From assembly GCA_025354845.1 (NCBI GenBank), contig JANXMD010000804.1:1-14998 (forward strand): a DNA stretch of 14,998 nt, in the 5' to 3' direction. A model generated the notes under the pieces. The model saw nothing but the letters and a program-made list of their open reading frames with translations. It searched no databases and was not told the DNA's origin. Shown here in pieces: positions 14,394-14,998 of this stretch (position 1 is the first letter of the stretch; each line of letters begins with the position of its first letter). The stretch comes from Verrucomicrobiota bacterium. GTDB taxonomy: Bacteria > Verrucomicrobiota > Verrucomicrobiia > Limisphaerales > UBA9464. A program made the position numbers and the translations under genes.

Positions 14394-14998
14394 TCAGTCC
14401 TCCACGATGCAGTAGAGGTGCCCGTCGGTGCGGAGGAAAATCTGACCGTCGGAAATGGCTGGCGTCGCGTTGCTCGGCTCACCCAGGTCATTCGTGGCCA
14501 AAAGTTCGAACTTCTCCGGATCGGGCCGAAAAACGGTGGTGACGCCTCTTCGGCTCGTGACATACAACCGCCCGGCTGCCATCACGACCGAACCCCAGCT
14601 TTCTCCGCCGCCGAGCCGCTCGGTCCACCGGATTTTTCCGGTCTGGCATTCCATACATTGAGCGGTCCCTGGTCCGGCGTTGACTATGAAGACGAATCCA
14701 TCAACGACCACACCCGAGCCGATCCGTTGGGTCTGCCTCTCCAGCCACAGCCGGTTGGTAGCGGTCACGTCGCCGGCTCCGCCCAGCTTGAAACCAATCG
14801 TGGGTCCGTTGACATAGCCCGAAAACGCGACGCCGATTTCGCCGGAGACGACGGGCGAAGGATAGATCAAAGCGACTTTTTCTTCCGCCAATCCATCGAG
14901 GAACCATAACTTGGCGCCGGTCTCCGGATCACAGGCGACCATCTGCGTGAGCATGCTGCAAAGGATCTGATCCGAATGGCACTTAGATAAGACCCATA
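14394..14998 (-). CDS. PQQ-like beta-propeller protein, partial (N-terminus beyond the window)
   Basis: The stop is at 14394, and the frame is open to the right edge, giving 200 readable C-terminal residues. The first in-window ATG (14954) is internal: the residues before it (KCHSDQILCS) read straight on into MLTQMVACDPETGAKLW, a normal propeller strand. Blade motifs repeat as in PQQ-like proteins: ACDPETGAKLWFLDG, CMECQTGKIRWTERLGGG, VMAAGRLYVTSRRG, then FRPDPEKFELLATNDLGEPS and a final strand, ISDGQIFLRTDGHLYCIVED. The FRPDPE block matches FRPNPE at the same place in the complete propeller gene to the left, so the two are likely paralogues. Export is expected from the family, but the signal peptide is outside the window. 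Confidence 0.88.
   Translation of the reverse strand, partial: WVLSKCHSDQILCSMLTQMVACDPETGAKLWFLDGLAEEKVALIYPSPVVSGEIGVAFSGYVNGPTIGFKLGGAGDVTATNRLWLERQTQRIGSGVVVDGFVFIVNAGPGTAQCMECQTGKIRWTERLGGGESWGSVVMAAGRLYVTSRRGVTTVFRPDPEKFELLATNDLGEPSNATPAISDGQIFLRTDGHLYCIVED

Overview
The window is GC-rich, chromosomal bacterial DNA. It most likely comes from the PVC superphylum, and Verrucomicrobiota fits better than Planctomycetota. The pointers are family-level: a very long PVC-type protein combining a dehydrogenase-like propeller, HEAT repeats and a C-terminal CxxCH haem domain; an ECF sigma factor of the Rhodopirellula/Verrucomicrobium type followed by a FecR-LamG protein; and two PQQ-like propeller proteins of the 'DWPKFLGPNGDG' kind. 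The phylum call is inferred from protein families, not from a marker gene. I see no rRNA, tRNA, CRISPR array, transposase or phage gene.

Layout, left to right. (1) 1-3480, minus strand: a probable operon read right to left, sigma factor, then FecR-LamG membrane protein (10 bp overlap, strong Shine-Dalgarno), then a secreted esterase (44 bp gap). (2) 3672-7112, minus: the 1146-residue secreted haem/propeller/HEAT protein. (3) 7113-7457: a divergent intergenic region with a 10-bp-period tandem repeat. (4) 7458-8390, plus: metF, starting at GTG. (5) 8374-10585, minus: a zinc-ribbon-like protein of unknown function, an AsmA-like membrane protein, a STAS anti-anti-sigma protein and an RsbW-like ATPase; the last overlaps the 3' end of metF. 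(6) 10742-12370, plus: an MFS transporter with two apparent extra helices. (7) 12389-14998, minus: a PQQ-like propeller protein, a small basic 53-residue ORF, 415 bp with no convincing gene, and a second PQQ-like propeller protein that runs off the right edge.

Two regulatory modules stand out. The sigma/FecR-LamG pair looks like an envelope-signalling unit that could control the esterase. The STAS/ATPase pair is the core of a partner-switching circuit, but its sigma factor and phosphatase are not in the window. The other genes fit an envelope-rich lifestyle with many exported proteins plus one housekeeping enzyme (MetF). The least explained sequence is at the right end, around the small ORF, an upstream hairpin and the two PQQ-type genes. 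Nothing here proves a new system; the best candidates are listed as findings with modest scores.
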